Source of the DNA: Trichomonas vaginalis G3
Lineage: Eukaryota > Parabasalia > Trichomonadida > Trichomonadidae
Direction: 5' to 3'
Length of the DNA: 64,000 nucleotides
Assembly (NCBI RefSeq): GCF_026262505.1
Contig: NC_067207.1
Location: forward strand, 7,200,252 to 7,264,251
Part shown: in pieces, positions 1 to 9,759 of the stretch
Position numbering within the stretch: the stretch's first letter is position 1
How the letters are laid out: every line of letters begins with the position of its first letter
Position numbers and translations under genes: made by a program
The notes under the pieces: model-generated
Told to the model about the DNA's origin: nothing
The model's database searches: none
What the model saw: the letters and a program-made list of their open reading frames with translations, nothing else

Positions 1-107
1 ATTTTCAAGAAGTTTCCTTAACATTTCTATATCATTTGACTCTGCTGCTTCACGCAAACGTGTTTTCTTTGTTATATAAATACCATGACACGAATGATAA
101 TAATTAA
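1..107 (-). pseudogene. Ankyrin-type host gene, distal (C-terminal) piece
   Basis: On the minus strand this stretch is open and reads like an ankyrin helix pair (KTRLREAAESNDIEMLRKLLEN). It runs off the left edge. It ends on the TTAA (104-107) that forms the target duplication of the first Kolobok copy. The frame continues exactly into the host segment 2541-2713 if that segment is inverted, so this is the downstream part of the gene that starts at 10816. No function is known beyond ankyrin-type protein binding. Confidence 0.6.
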
Positions 108-2536
108 GGATGGGCACTCATAGGCTCCTGACAGCATAAAAATGTTATTATCTCACAATATAAAAGGAATCATAGGAATCTACAACTATATCTATATTGT
201 TGGAAGACTTCTTAATGTATCATGCATATAAGTTATATCAATAACTCCATTATGTTATATGATTGTAATCATATTTTCGTTTCATGTTCAAAAACATTAA
301 AATCATACTAACTATATGAGTATTATATTTAGGAAGCTGATATATAGATATGATAAAATGCTAGGTTTTGTGATTAAGAATATATACTTATCTTTTAGAA
401 AATAATACTTTTATAAAAAATTATATCTTATATAATCTAAAAATTTTGGACAATTAAAAAACATTAATTAAAAATAGAAGGTGAAAGTGTTTATTCAAAG
501 AAGGTGCAAGATTATGATGTTTTGAGGGTGAAATAAATTTAATAATTATTTATGTGATTTAAGAGTAATACGATCATCGGTAGCTTGAAGACCTCTCTTA
601 ATAGCTCTTAATGCCGCAAACTTTTTTTGAACTTGCTTTGAATTTTTGAATGCTTTGATTAAATCTTTTGTTGTATCATACATTCTGAAATATCTGTTCA
701 TCATTTCGGGCATTGTTGGTAAATTTAACCTGTATCTTATTGCTACAATCGTTTCAAACATACTTTCATTGAAATGCAATATTGTGACTGCCATCCTAAT
801 TGGCCAAGAAGCATGCCAATTAATATTTTTATTAGCAAGCATTGCTTTGATATGGTTTATCGATTCAACTACTTGAGTTGAATGAATCTTTTTTACCATA
901 TCAAAGATTTTTACGGTATCTTCGAGGAATTTTTTAAGTGTTTTTATAGCAGTTTTATTTTTTGCATATTTCCATGGTTTAATCATCTTGCATTTTTCAG
1001 GATCTGAACAAAATTTATGATTTCCGGCATAATGTTTAGCGGAATTCAACCATAAAAACTTCTTTGTTTTAATTGACATATGTGTGTCATTGAGAAGTTG
1101 CCTAAGCCAACGCAATAAATTCTTTGAAATGCTAGATAAGATTCTGAATTCTGGCAGTTTGAGCTTTTTCTGTATATTGTTAAGAAAATGTCCAGGATCT
1201 CTGTATTCTCTGATACCTTTGAACGTATTTTTGATTGTAGAAACAATTTTGACATCGCCATCATGCACAAAAAAATTTACACGTTTTTCATTATTCCAAC
1301 GCTTCAGCATTCTTTTTAAGCCTTCAAATTCCATTTCATTTGATTTTCCGTTGAAATTACCTTTGAAATTTTTAAAAGATTTAGATATCACTTCCCAATC
1401 TACAATTTTTTTGAGTTTCTCTTCTACAAATTGTACATAGCAAAACATTGCATTTCTTCTCTGACTCCAAGAACCGTCAAACAAAAGTCCCGAACATTTT
1501 CTCATTCGAGATTTCCAATAATTAACAGATTCTCTGGCAACTTCTATGATAACACGACCAACCTTTTCTTGGACTCGATGAAATGTAGCTTCTGACGGAA
1601 CTTTGATGTTATTCAGCATGAATTGAAATTCTGATTGGCAAAATGTAGCGCCGCTCAATAATACAGATAGCACAAATTCAACAGTGTTGACGACATATGG
1701 CTCTACCCTATTTTTCGCGCTTTGAACTAAGTTCTTTATACGCTTTGCAACTGCTTTTGTTCGCCGCGGCATGAAAAATGAAGAATAACTTGACGGTTTC
1801 TTGAACAAATGGTCGCACATTCAAATATTGTGATGTACGATCAGGATAAAAGAATGTTGTTGCCGTGAATTTAGAAAATAGCAAAATTTCAATTTACGCA
1901 ATCGAGATATAACTTGATCGTTTGAGCGATAACCATGGCACCCATAGTATTAATGAAAGTACTCATACTTACAATTATTTTCTCCCATAGGAATATTGTT
2001 CAATATACTTCACCTATAGAGGAAATCTCGAAATAAAATCGAATTTTTTCAAAAATTACAAAAATCAATTTTTTACAAAGATGTTCGAAAAATAACATTA
2101 TATACGCATCAAATCAAAGCATTATATGGAGCATTATAATTCTATATATGATTGTCCATCTTGCTGTTGTGCTATTTTTTTTAAACAATAATTTCATTGT
2201 TGAAATTAAATTTGCAATTTCAGTAAAAATTGCGACCCATCATTTTGAATATAATTGAATTAATACATTTATTGTAAGAATATTATATACCAAATATTAG
2301 ACTTCCACATGAATCCTGGTATGATATTATAAGTATTGCAAAATTAGAAAAAAATATGCTCATGATATACTAAAATTCATGTTTCAAGGTTAACTTATAA
2401 ATAAAATAAGTTCGAGAAATGCATCACTAAATATTTGAGCTTGTGCACTATAATGCTATATAATAGTCTTCACTGTTTTTAATATATTGACTTTGCCAGA
2501 CTTGATTTTTTTCATCACCCTAATGAGTGCCCATCC
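108..2536 (-). mobile_element. Kolobok-type DNA transposon, copy 1 (complete)
   Basis: The element is about 2.43 kb, with terminal inverted repeats beginning GGATGGGCACTCAT (108-121) and ending ATGAGTGCCCATCC (2523-2536). It is flanked by TTAA on both sides (104-107 and 2537-2540), the target duplication known for Kolobok and piggyBac elements. It carries one open transposase on the minus strand. The remaining sequence (122-545 and 1821-2522) is AT-rich and non-coding. It is almost identical to the second copy at 2718-9755, so both are young or have been homogenised. Confidence 0.85.
546..1820 (-). CDS. Kolobok-like DDE transposase, 424 aa
   Basis: This is the cut-and-paste transposase of the surrounding element. 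The order of motifs fits the Kolobok family: FDGSW near residue 114 (first acidic residue D115), VHDGDVK near 185 (D187), the block HFLNNIQKK near 211, a Cys/His block HYAGNHKFC with a further Cys at about 277, and QVVESINHIKA with E319. The N-terminus is basic. The start ATG is the first of a long open frame and no stop interrupts it. The copy at 3434-9317 differs at only a few positions but is broken. Family assignment rests on motif order plus the TTAA target site, not on a database search. Confidence 0.8.
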   Translation of the reverse strand: MCDHLFKKPSSYSSFFMPRRTKAVAKRIKNLVQSAKNRVEPYVVNTVEFVLSVLLSGATFCQSEFQFMLNNIKVPSEATFHRVQEKVGRVIIEVARESVNYWKSRMRKCSGLLFDGSWSQRRNAMFCYVQFVEEKLKKIVDWEVISKSFKNFKGNFNGKSNEMEFEGLKRMLKRWNNEKRVNFFVHDGDVKIVSTIKNTFKGIREYRDPGHFLNNIQKKLKLPEFRILSSISKNLLRWLRQLLNDTHMSIKTKKFLWLNSAKHYAGNHKFCSDPEKCKMIKPWKYAKNKTAIKTLKKFLEDTVKIFDMVKKIHSTQVVESINHIKAMLANKNINWHASWPIRMAVTILHFNESMFETIVAIRYRLNLPTMPEMMNRYFRMYDTTKDLIKAFKNSKQVQKKFAALRAIKRGLQATDDRITLKSHK

Positions 2537-2540
2537 TTAA

Positions 2541-2713
2541 TAGAGTTAATAGAAATGATCATTCCCCTTATGATATTGCAAGTGAAATGGGCAGTGATAA
2601 TGTTGCTAAAATACTCATTGAAAATGATACAGATCATATTCAGTCAGAAGCTGTTATTTTCCATCCTAAAATGATTCTTTCAGACGTTAAATATCATCTA
2701 AATATGGATCCCC
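2541..2713 (+). pseudogene. Ankyrin-type host gene fragment, inverted between two transposons
   Basis: The plus strand reads an ankyrin-like repeat (NDHSPYDIASEMGSDNVAKI) followed by a short linker. It lies between two opposite-facing Kolobok copies and is bounded by TTAA on each side. Its coding strand is opposite to the ankyrin pieces on both outer flanks. Read in the inverted direction, it joins in frame with 9760-10816 on one side and with 1-107 on the other. It is therefore the middle part of one ankyrin gene, flipped in place. Confidence 0.75.
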
Positions 2714-4744
2714 TTAAGGATGGGCACTCATTAGGGTGATGAAAAAAATCAAGTCTAGCAAAGTCAATATATTAAAAACAGTGAAGACTATTATATAGCA
2801 TTATAGTGCACAAGCTCAAATATTTAGTGATGCATTTCTCGAACTTATTTTATTTATAAGTTAACCTTGAAACATGAATTTTAGTATATCATGAGCATAT
2901 TTTTTTCTAATTTTGCAATACTTATAATATCATACCAGGATTCATGTGGAAGTCTAATATTTGGTATATAATATTCTTACAATAAATGTATTAATTCAAT
3001 TATATTCAAAATGATGGGTCGCAATTTTTACTGAAATTGCAAATTTAATTTCAACAATGAAATTATTGTTTAAAAAAAATAGCACAACAGCAAGATGGAC
3101 AATCATATATAGAATTATAATGCTCCATATAATGCTTTGATTTGATGCGTATATAATGTTATTTTTCGAACATCTTTGTAAAAAATTGATTTTTGTAATT
3201 TTTGAAAAAATTCGATTTTATTTCGAGATTTCCTCTATAGGTGAAGTATATTGAACAATATTCCTATGGGAGAAAATAATTGTAAGTATGAGTACTTTCA
3301 TTAATACTATGGGTGCCATGGTTATCGCTCAAACGATCAAGTTATATCTCGATTGCGTAAATTGAAATTTTGCTATTTTCTAAATTCACGGCAACAACAT
3401 TCTTTTATCCTGATCGTACATCACAATATTTGAATGTGCGACCATTTGTTCAAGAAACCGTCAAGTTATTCTTCATTTTTCATGCCGCGGCGAACAAAAG
3501 CAGTTGCAAAGCGTATAAAGAACTTAGTTCAAAGCGCGAAAAATAGGGTAGAGCCATATGTCGTCAACACTGTTGAATTTGTGCTATCTGTATTATTGAG
3601 CGGCGCTACATTTTGCCAATCAGAATTTCAATTCATGCTGAATAACATCAAAGTTCCGTCAGAAGCTACATTTCATCGAGTCCAAGAAAAGGTTGGTCGT
3701 GTTATCATAGAAGTTGCCAGAGAATCTGTTAATTATTGGAAATCTCGAATGAGAAAATGTTCGGGACTTTTGTTTGACGGTTCTTGGAGTCAGAGAAGAA
3801 ATGCAATGTTTTGCTATGTACAATTTGTAGAAGAGAAACTCAAAAAAATGTAGATTGGGAAGTGATATCTAAATCTTTTAAAAATTTCAAAGGTAATTTC
3901 AACGGAAAATCAAATGAAATGGAATTTGAAGGCTTAAAAAGAATGCTGAAGCGTTGGAATAATGAAAAAAGTGTAAATTTTTTTGTGCATGATGGCGATG
4001 TCAAAATTGTTTCTACAATCAAAAATACGTTCAAAGGTATCAGAGAATACAGAGATCCTGGACATTTTCTTAACAATATACAGAAAAAGCTCAAACTGCC
4101 AGAATTCAGAATCTTATCTAGCATTTCAAAGAATTTATTGCGTTGGCTTAGGCAACTTCTCAATGACACACATATGTCAATTAAAACAAAGAAGTTTTTA
4201 TGGTTGAATTCCGCTAAACATTATGCCGGAAATCATAAATTTTGTCCAGATCCTGAAAAATGCAAGATGATTAAACCATGGAAATATGCAAAAAATAAAA
4301 CTGCTATAAAAACACTTAAAAAATTCCTCGAAGATACCGTAAAAATCTTTGATATGGTAAAAAAGATTCATTCAACTCAAGTAGTTGAATCGATAAACCA
4401 TATCAAAGCAATGCTTGCTAATAAAAATATTAATTGGCATGGAAACAATAAGAATTACCGAAAAAGTGACAAAACATCAAAAACAGGGAGGGGGTCTCAA
4501 TTTTTATTACTTATATTATTTTACAATATTTATATAAATACTCTTTATAATATATTTTACTATAAAATTATACCTCAAATTCAAATATTTAAAATATTAT
4601 TTACATAATTATCTCAAAATTATATTTTTATATATTATTTTTCATATGTATAAATCATATAATCTATATCTATGCAAATCTCATCTAAATTTTTTTGAAA
4701 CAAACCGCTACCATTTTATAATGGTCCATCTTAAATTCATCATA

Positions 4745-5800
4745 AATTCTGGTACATGTTAGTACCAGAGTCTTCAAATCTCAAACACTCTGGTACCAAC
4801 ATGTACCAGACGCGAGTTTCCAATGCCCTCGTACGATTTTCTATTAAGATCTTCTTGAATGAGAAGGTCTTCATAGAAACTCGTACGAGGGCTTCTCTTT
4901 TAAATACTCTGGTACCTGCTGGTATCGGAGTCGACTTTACAGCCCTTTCCCCAATTTTGAAGCTGGGGAAAGTTTTCAAGCAATGAAAGGGAAGCTCTCG
5001 CTATGAGGTGAAAATCTAGAATTTTTACCTCATAGCGAGTAATCCTTTGTTAATTGCTTGAAAACTTTCTTCAAATTATCAAAATTTCGAGGAAAGTTTC
5101 CTTGCTTCAAAGTAGAGATGGAGCCCTTTGAGCCACTGCATATAGGTCAGTGACTCAAAATACTCCATCTCTACTAGAAATCGCCAAAATTTGGGTCACA
5201 ATCTTTGAAATGCGACGCAAGTTTTGGCAATTTCGCGAGGGACTTGCTCCATTTGGTGCATAGATTCACACTTTATGCACCAGATGGAACAATTCTTTCG
5301 CTGACAGCGGGAAACTTTGTCTGAATAGTTTAACATTCAGACAAAGTTTCCCGCTGTCAGAGAGGAATGGAAGGGTAAGAGGTATATATTCATAATGTAT
5401 ACCTCTTACTCTTCCATTCCCTCAAGAAAGTTCAAAAACTTGGGTGCAATCAGAACTGATTGCACCCAAGTTTTTGAACTTTATATAAGGAATTGTTGGC
5501 TATGATGTACTGATCATGAATCAGTACATCATAGCCAACAATTCCTTCGCAAACAGTGGGAAACTTTGTCTGAATAGTTTAACATTCAGACAAAGTTTCC
5601 CGCTGTCAGGGAGGGAATTAGAGGGTGGGAGATATATAGATAGACTATAAATCTCTCACCCTTTAATTCCCTCAAGAAAGTTCAAAAACTTGGGTGCAAT
5701 CAGAACTGATTGCACCCAAGTTTTTGAATTTTGTATAAGGAATTGTTGGCTATGATGTACTGATCATGAATCAGTACATCATAGCCAACAATTCTACCTT
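4745..5800. repeat. String of about a dozen perfect or near-perfect hairpins
   Basis: Head-to-tail inverted repeats, each with arms of roughly 15-28 bp and a short loop, fill the space before the MULE transposase. Examples are 4749-4808 (arm CTGGTACATGTT), 5299-5358 (arm CTGACAGCGGGAAAC), about 5365-5425, 5435-5480 and 5487-5547. The last four hairpins are repeated as a block at about 5550-5797, a period of about 249 bp. Short ORFs here are by-products of the palindromes. Confidence 0.85.
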
Positions 5801-6042
5801 TTAACCAAAGATAATTGATTCGTATGTAAAATATTAAGCTAAAATTTCTCTTTCTTTTAGTACACATTCTTCCATTTCGTGTACATGTATCATATATTAA
5901 GTACTAGTTATCTATTCTATATCCTTTATCCCAATTTAGATACTCAAAGATAATTCTTTTTCAGAAGAAAAAAAATATTTTCTATTAAACCGTTATTTTT
6001 TCAATGTGAGTTTTCAATTTTATTTTTCCTTTTTGCTGCTCA

Positions 6043-7722
6043 ATGCAACATCCTCCACCCGATCCTCCATGCGAGGTTGATCAAGCCATAGGATATTTAG
6101 AATATTCTCGTTTTGTTATAGCTGCAGAGCTGCATGGTAACATAAGATTTGTCAAAGACCCACAAAAACTATCAATTGGAACAGGAGTATTAATCTACCA
6201 CCGATGCGAATACGAAGGCTGCCCAGCAGGCTTTAAATTTATTAAAAATTTCGACAATTACATTTTTAAATCTGCAAACTTAACTCATATTCACTCAGGA
6301 CCACCACCACAACATAAAAATACACCTACAAGTGGTACTTACCGTGCTTGGATTAAAAAATTTCTCATGAATCACGGAAGTCCACTTAATGCAACACAAG
6401 AAGTCAACAAAACGCTTGAAATACCTAAAGATCATACTTGTATTCACATGACTATGAAACAAACTGCAATCAATCAATTGAAATATTATTTACAACAAAA
6501 AGATCTTATGAGATCTTTACCAGACATATCTTTAAATCAATTTCAATCTTTACAAAACTATGTTAATCAATGGGAAGATCAACATGATGACCTTATTTAT
6601 TTTGACATTCAAGGTGAAGATACTGATTTTCCAGACAAATTGGTTTTTATTTACTCTGATAATGATATGATCTCTCAAATTCATGAAAAACCACCAATTT
6701 ATCACTTAGACTCTACGTTTAAATTAATTATTCATGGATTTCCTTTTTATGTATTAGCTACCAAATTTGCTAATACTCATTCTATCCCTTTGTGTTATTT
6801 TATAATATATCCAGATAATAGTGAAAATATTTCTTTTTGCTTAAGTAAATATTTTGAAACAACTCACACAGAACCTGAATTTATCATGTCTGACTGTGCA
6901 CTAAACATTTTCAACGGGATTAGGAATTCATTTCCGGAGTGCAATATCTTTTGGTGCGCGCTACATGTAATACGCGCACTTAAAAAGAATCTCTCAAAGA
7001 TAAATGATGAAGAGATTAGATCAGAAGTCGAAAAATTTATGAACATTTTATGTTATTATCGTGATTGCACAGAAGAAGATGCTGCAAAAATGTATAAAGA
7101 GCACATTATTGATAAAATTCAAGATCAATTGGAATTTAATCAATACTTTACACGTCAGTGGGACATTCATAAACAACAGTGGATAGCCGCTGCCAGACCA
7201 AATGAATTAACCGTTGTGAATAACGTTTCTGAATCTTTATTTAAAAAGATAAAATATCACGATTTTGGCTGCGTTAAAAATCAAAGAATTGATGTTTTTG
7301 TCAAAAATCTTTTAGAAGAAGTTGCACCCAATTACTTTTATCGTATTAAAAACGATTTACTTCAAACAGGTTTTATTCCTTCAATTAGAATTCGCGAGCC
7401 TCGATTGACAGATTATAAAACAAAATTGAAAAGAGAAGTTCAATCACGTTTATACCAAGTATTAAATTTTGTTCAGAATCAAGAAGCCAATTTGAATCCA
7501 TTAAGATTTTTATTGGAAAATGCTGAAGAAAAACTTTCTCAAATAAATGAGAAGATACAAAATTCAATTACATATTTAAGATCGTTTGAAATTCCAAATG
7601 AATTGTTAGATACGTATATGTTAGAAATTAATGAATTTTGTTATAATTCTCCAGATTATATTTTAGAACATTTCGAAGAATTTTTGGAGGATTTCAAAGA
7701 AAAGAATAATTTAATAGACTAA
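6043..7722 (+). CDS. MULE transposase, 559 aa
   Basis: This is a cut-and-paste transposase of the Mutator/MULE family. Near the N-terminus is a FLYWCH/WRKY-GCM1-like zinc finger (C55, C60, H82, H84) expected to bind the element ends. The catalytic core shows HLDSTFK (D223), IMSDCALN (D284), the family Cys/His block WCALHVIRALKK (304-315) and an acidic residue in NVSESLFKK (about E397). The frame is open from an ATG just after the hairpin-rich leader to a stop about 110 bp before the right terminus. No break is visible, so this could be functional. Confidence 0.85.
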   Translation: MQHPPPDPPCEVDQAIGYLEYSRFVIAAELHGNIRFVKDPQKLSIGTGVLIYHRCEYEGCPAGFKFIKNFDNYIFKSANLTHIHSGPPPQHKNTPTSGTYRAWIKKFLMNHGSPLNATQEVNKTLEIPKDHTCIHMTMKQTAINQLKYYLQQKDLMRSLPDISLNQFQSLQNYVNQWEDQHDDLIYFDIQGEDTDFPDKLVFIYSDNDMISQIHEKPPIYHLDSTFKLIIHGFPFYVLATKFANTHSIPLCYFIIYPDNSENISFCLSKYFETTHTEPEFIMSDCALNIFNGIRNSFPECNIFWCALHVIRALKKNLSKINDEEIRSEVEKFMNILCYYRDCTEEDAAKMYKEHIIDKIQDQLEFNQYFTRQWDIHKQQWIAAARPNELTVVNNVSESLFKKIKYHDFGCVKNQRIDVFVKNLLEEVAPNYFYRIKNDLLQTGFIPSIRIREPRLTDYKTKLKREVQSRLYQVLNFVQNQEANLNPLRFLLENAEEKLSQINEKIQNSITYLRSFEIPNELLDTYMLEINEFCYNSPDYILEHFEEFLEDFKEKNNLID

Positions 7723-7935
7723 AAAATTTATTATTTTTATTTATTGTGAATTTTAAATTGTCACTTTTTAAGTGTTACTCCCTATTGAAAGTGTCACTTT
7801 TTGGGTGTCACTTTTTCGGAAATTCTTATATACTCATTGGCATGCTTCTTGGCCAATTAGGATGGCAGTCACAATATTGCATTTCAATGAAAGTATGTTT
7901 GAAACGATTGTAGCAATAAGATACAGGTTAAATTC

Positions 7936-9134
7936 TTATATACGAAAAAAAGAGATCTGACATTGTGTCAGATCTCAGTAAAAGTGACATTTACATGTCA
8001 AAAAAATAGAATGAGTTTAAGTAATTAAAATTGAGGGTGAGAGTAGTATTGTATGAAATAATATCTCTCACCCTCCAATTCATCCTATGGCGCCGAAAAA
8101 ATTTTGGTGAAATGCGACCACATTTCACCAAAATTTCTCGGCGCCATATAGAGAACTAGAGCCTGTGAGGTACTGATACTATCCATGTACCTCGCAGGCT
8201 CTAGTTCCAAGCCAAAATGGCTAAAAATTGCCCGCAATTGTTCACATTGCGGGCAATTTTTAGCCATTTTGGCTGGGAATTGGAGGGTGAGAGTAGTATT
8301 GTATGAAATAATATCTCTCACCCTCCAATTCATCCTATGGCGCCGAAAAAATTTTGGTGAAATGCGACCACATTTCACCAAAATTTCTCGGCACCATATA
8401 GAGAACTAGAGCCTGTGAGGTACTGATACTATCCATGTACCTCGCAGGCTCTAGTTCCAAGCCAAAATGGCTAAAAATTGCCCGCAATTGTTCACATTGC
8501 GGGCAATTTTTAGCCATTTTGGCTGGGAATTGGAGGGTGAGAGTATTGTATGAAATAATATCTCTCACCCTCCAATTCATCCTATGGCGCCGAAAAATTT
8601 TTGGTGAAATGCGACCACATTTCACCAAAATTTCTCGGCGCCATATAGAGAACTAGAGCCTGTGAGGTACTGATACTATCCATGTACCTCGCAGGCTCTA
8701 GTTCCAAGCCAAAATGGCTAAAAATTGCCCGCAATGTGAACAATTGCGGGCAATTTTTAGCCATTTTGGCTGGGAATTGGAGGGTGAGAGTAGTATTGTA
8801 TGAAATAATATCTCTCACCCTCCAATTCATCCTATGGCGCCGAAAAATTTTTGGTGAAATGCGACCACATTTCACCAAAATTTCTCGGCACCATATAGAG
8901 AACTAGAGCCTGTGAGGTACTGATACTATCCATGTACCTCGCAGGCTCTAGTTCCAAGCCAAAATGGCTAAAAATTGCCCGCAATTGTTCACATTCCCAT
9001 CTTTTGTTGGTAAGACGAAGAATATGAAATAAATTATGAAGAAGATAATGATGAATAAAATATCACTTTTTATATTTTTGACACGTAAAGTTGTCACTTT
9101 TCTGTCAAACTGTTTTTATCGTTTTCGTATATAA
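7936..9134. mobile_element. Non-autonomous, hairpin-built insertion (MITE-like)
   Basis: This second insertion lies in the Kolobok transposase of copy 2. Its ends are inverted copies of TTATATACGAAAA. The flanks share only a short AAATT, so the target duplication is unclear. It holds no transposase. Subterminal AAAGTGAC-like stretches resemble those of the MULE next door, which suggests, but does not prove, that a MULE transposase moves it. Its interior is the four-unit hairpin array annotated separately. Confidence 0.65.
8030..8995. repeat. Four tandem units of about 250 bp, each made of four hairpins
   Basis: A recurring block with the marker GCCTGTGAGGTACTG at 8161, 8411, 8658 and 8908 gives periods of 250, 247 and 250 bp. 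Each unit holds four hairpins of about 55-65 bp, with arms beginning GAATTGGAGGGTGAGAG, ATGGCGCCGAAAAA, GAACTAGAGCCTG and AGCCAAAATGGCTAAAAA. The last unit is cut inside its fourth hairpin. The ORFs seen here on both strands are artefacts of the palindromes. Confidence 0.9.
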
Positions 9135-9759
9135 CAAAATTTACCAACAATGCCCGAAATGATGAACAGATATTTCAGAATGTATGATACAACAAAAGAT
9201 TTAATCAAAGCATTCAAAAATTCAAAGCAAGTTCAAAAAAAGTTTGCGGCATTAAGAGCTATTAAGAGAGGTCTTCAAGCTACCGATGATCGTATTACTC
9301 TTAAATCACATAAATAATTATTAAATTTATTTCACCCTCAAAACATCATAATCTTGCACCTTCTTTGAATAAACACTTTCACCTTCTATTTTTAATTAAT
9401 GTTTTTTAATTGTCCAAAATTTTTAGATTATATAAGATATAATTTTTTATAAAAGTATTATTTTCTAAAAGATAAGTATATATTCTTAATCACAAAACCT
9501 AGCATTTTATCATATCTATATATCAGCTTCCTAAATATAATACTCATATAGTTAGTATGATTTTAATGTTTTTGAACATGAAACGAAAATATGATTACAA
9601 TCATATAACATAATGGAGTTATTGATATAACTTATATGCATGATACATTAAGAAGTCTTCCAACAATATAGATATAGTTGTAGATTCCTATGATTCCTTT
9701 TATATTGTGAGATAATAACATTTTTATGCTGTCAGGAGCCTATGAGTGCCCATCCTTAA

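Larger units (their letters stand above)
4442..7835 (+). mobile_element. Mutator-like element (MULE)
   Basis: The element is about 3.4 kb and inserted in the Kolobok transposase gene. The 9-bp target duplication ATTGGCATG is perfect (4433-4441 and 7836-7844), the length typical of MULEs. Imperfect terminal inverted repeats of about 29 bp share ACCGAAAAAGTGAC on the left and TCCGAAAAAGTGAC on the right end (read inwards). The left 1.6 kb is non-coding and holds a string of hairpins. The right part encodes one open transposase. It appears complete and possibly active. Confidence 0.85.
3434..9317 (+). pseudogene. Kolobok-like transposase, broken copy
   Basis: The coding parts are 3434-4440, 7845-7934 and 9138-9317. 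They match the intact transposase at 546-1820 almost base for base. The frame is lost near 3850, where one T is missing compared with copy 1. The gene is then cut by the MULE at about codon 336 and by the second insertion about 30 codons later. The last segment encodes the C-terminus ending ITLKSHK. It cannot supply transposase, but its ends could still be mobilised by copy 1. Confidence 0.85.
2718..9755 (+). mobile_element. Kolobok-type DNA transposon, copy 2, with two nested insertions
   Basis: The ends carry the same GGATGGGCACTCAT inverted repeats as copy 1 (2718-2731 and 9742-9755) and are flanked by TTAA (2714-2717 and 9756-9759). Orientation is opposite to copy 1. The Kolobok sequence itself is 2718-4441, 7845-7934 and about 9136-9755. 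It is split by a MULE (4442-7835) and by a hairpin-rich non-autonomous element (about 7936-9134). Without the insertions the length is that of copy 1. Confidence 0.85.

Noticed and set aside
4740-4986. Overlapping 76- and 79-codon ORFs on opposite strands
   Set aside because: They lie entirely in hairpin arms and have no protein-like features.
8085-8906. Set of 73-98 codon ORFs on both strands with near-identical products
   Set aside because: They are readings of the palindromic 250-bp units; both strands give similar peptides because the DNA is self-complementary.
8030-8995. CRISPR-like array
   Set aside because: Units are contiguous hairpins without variable spacers, in a eukaryotic transposon.
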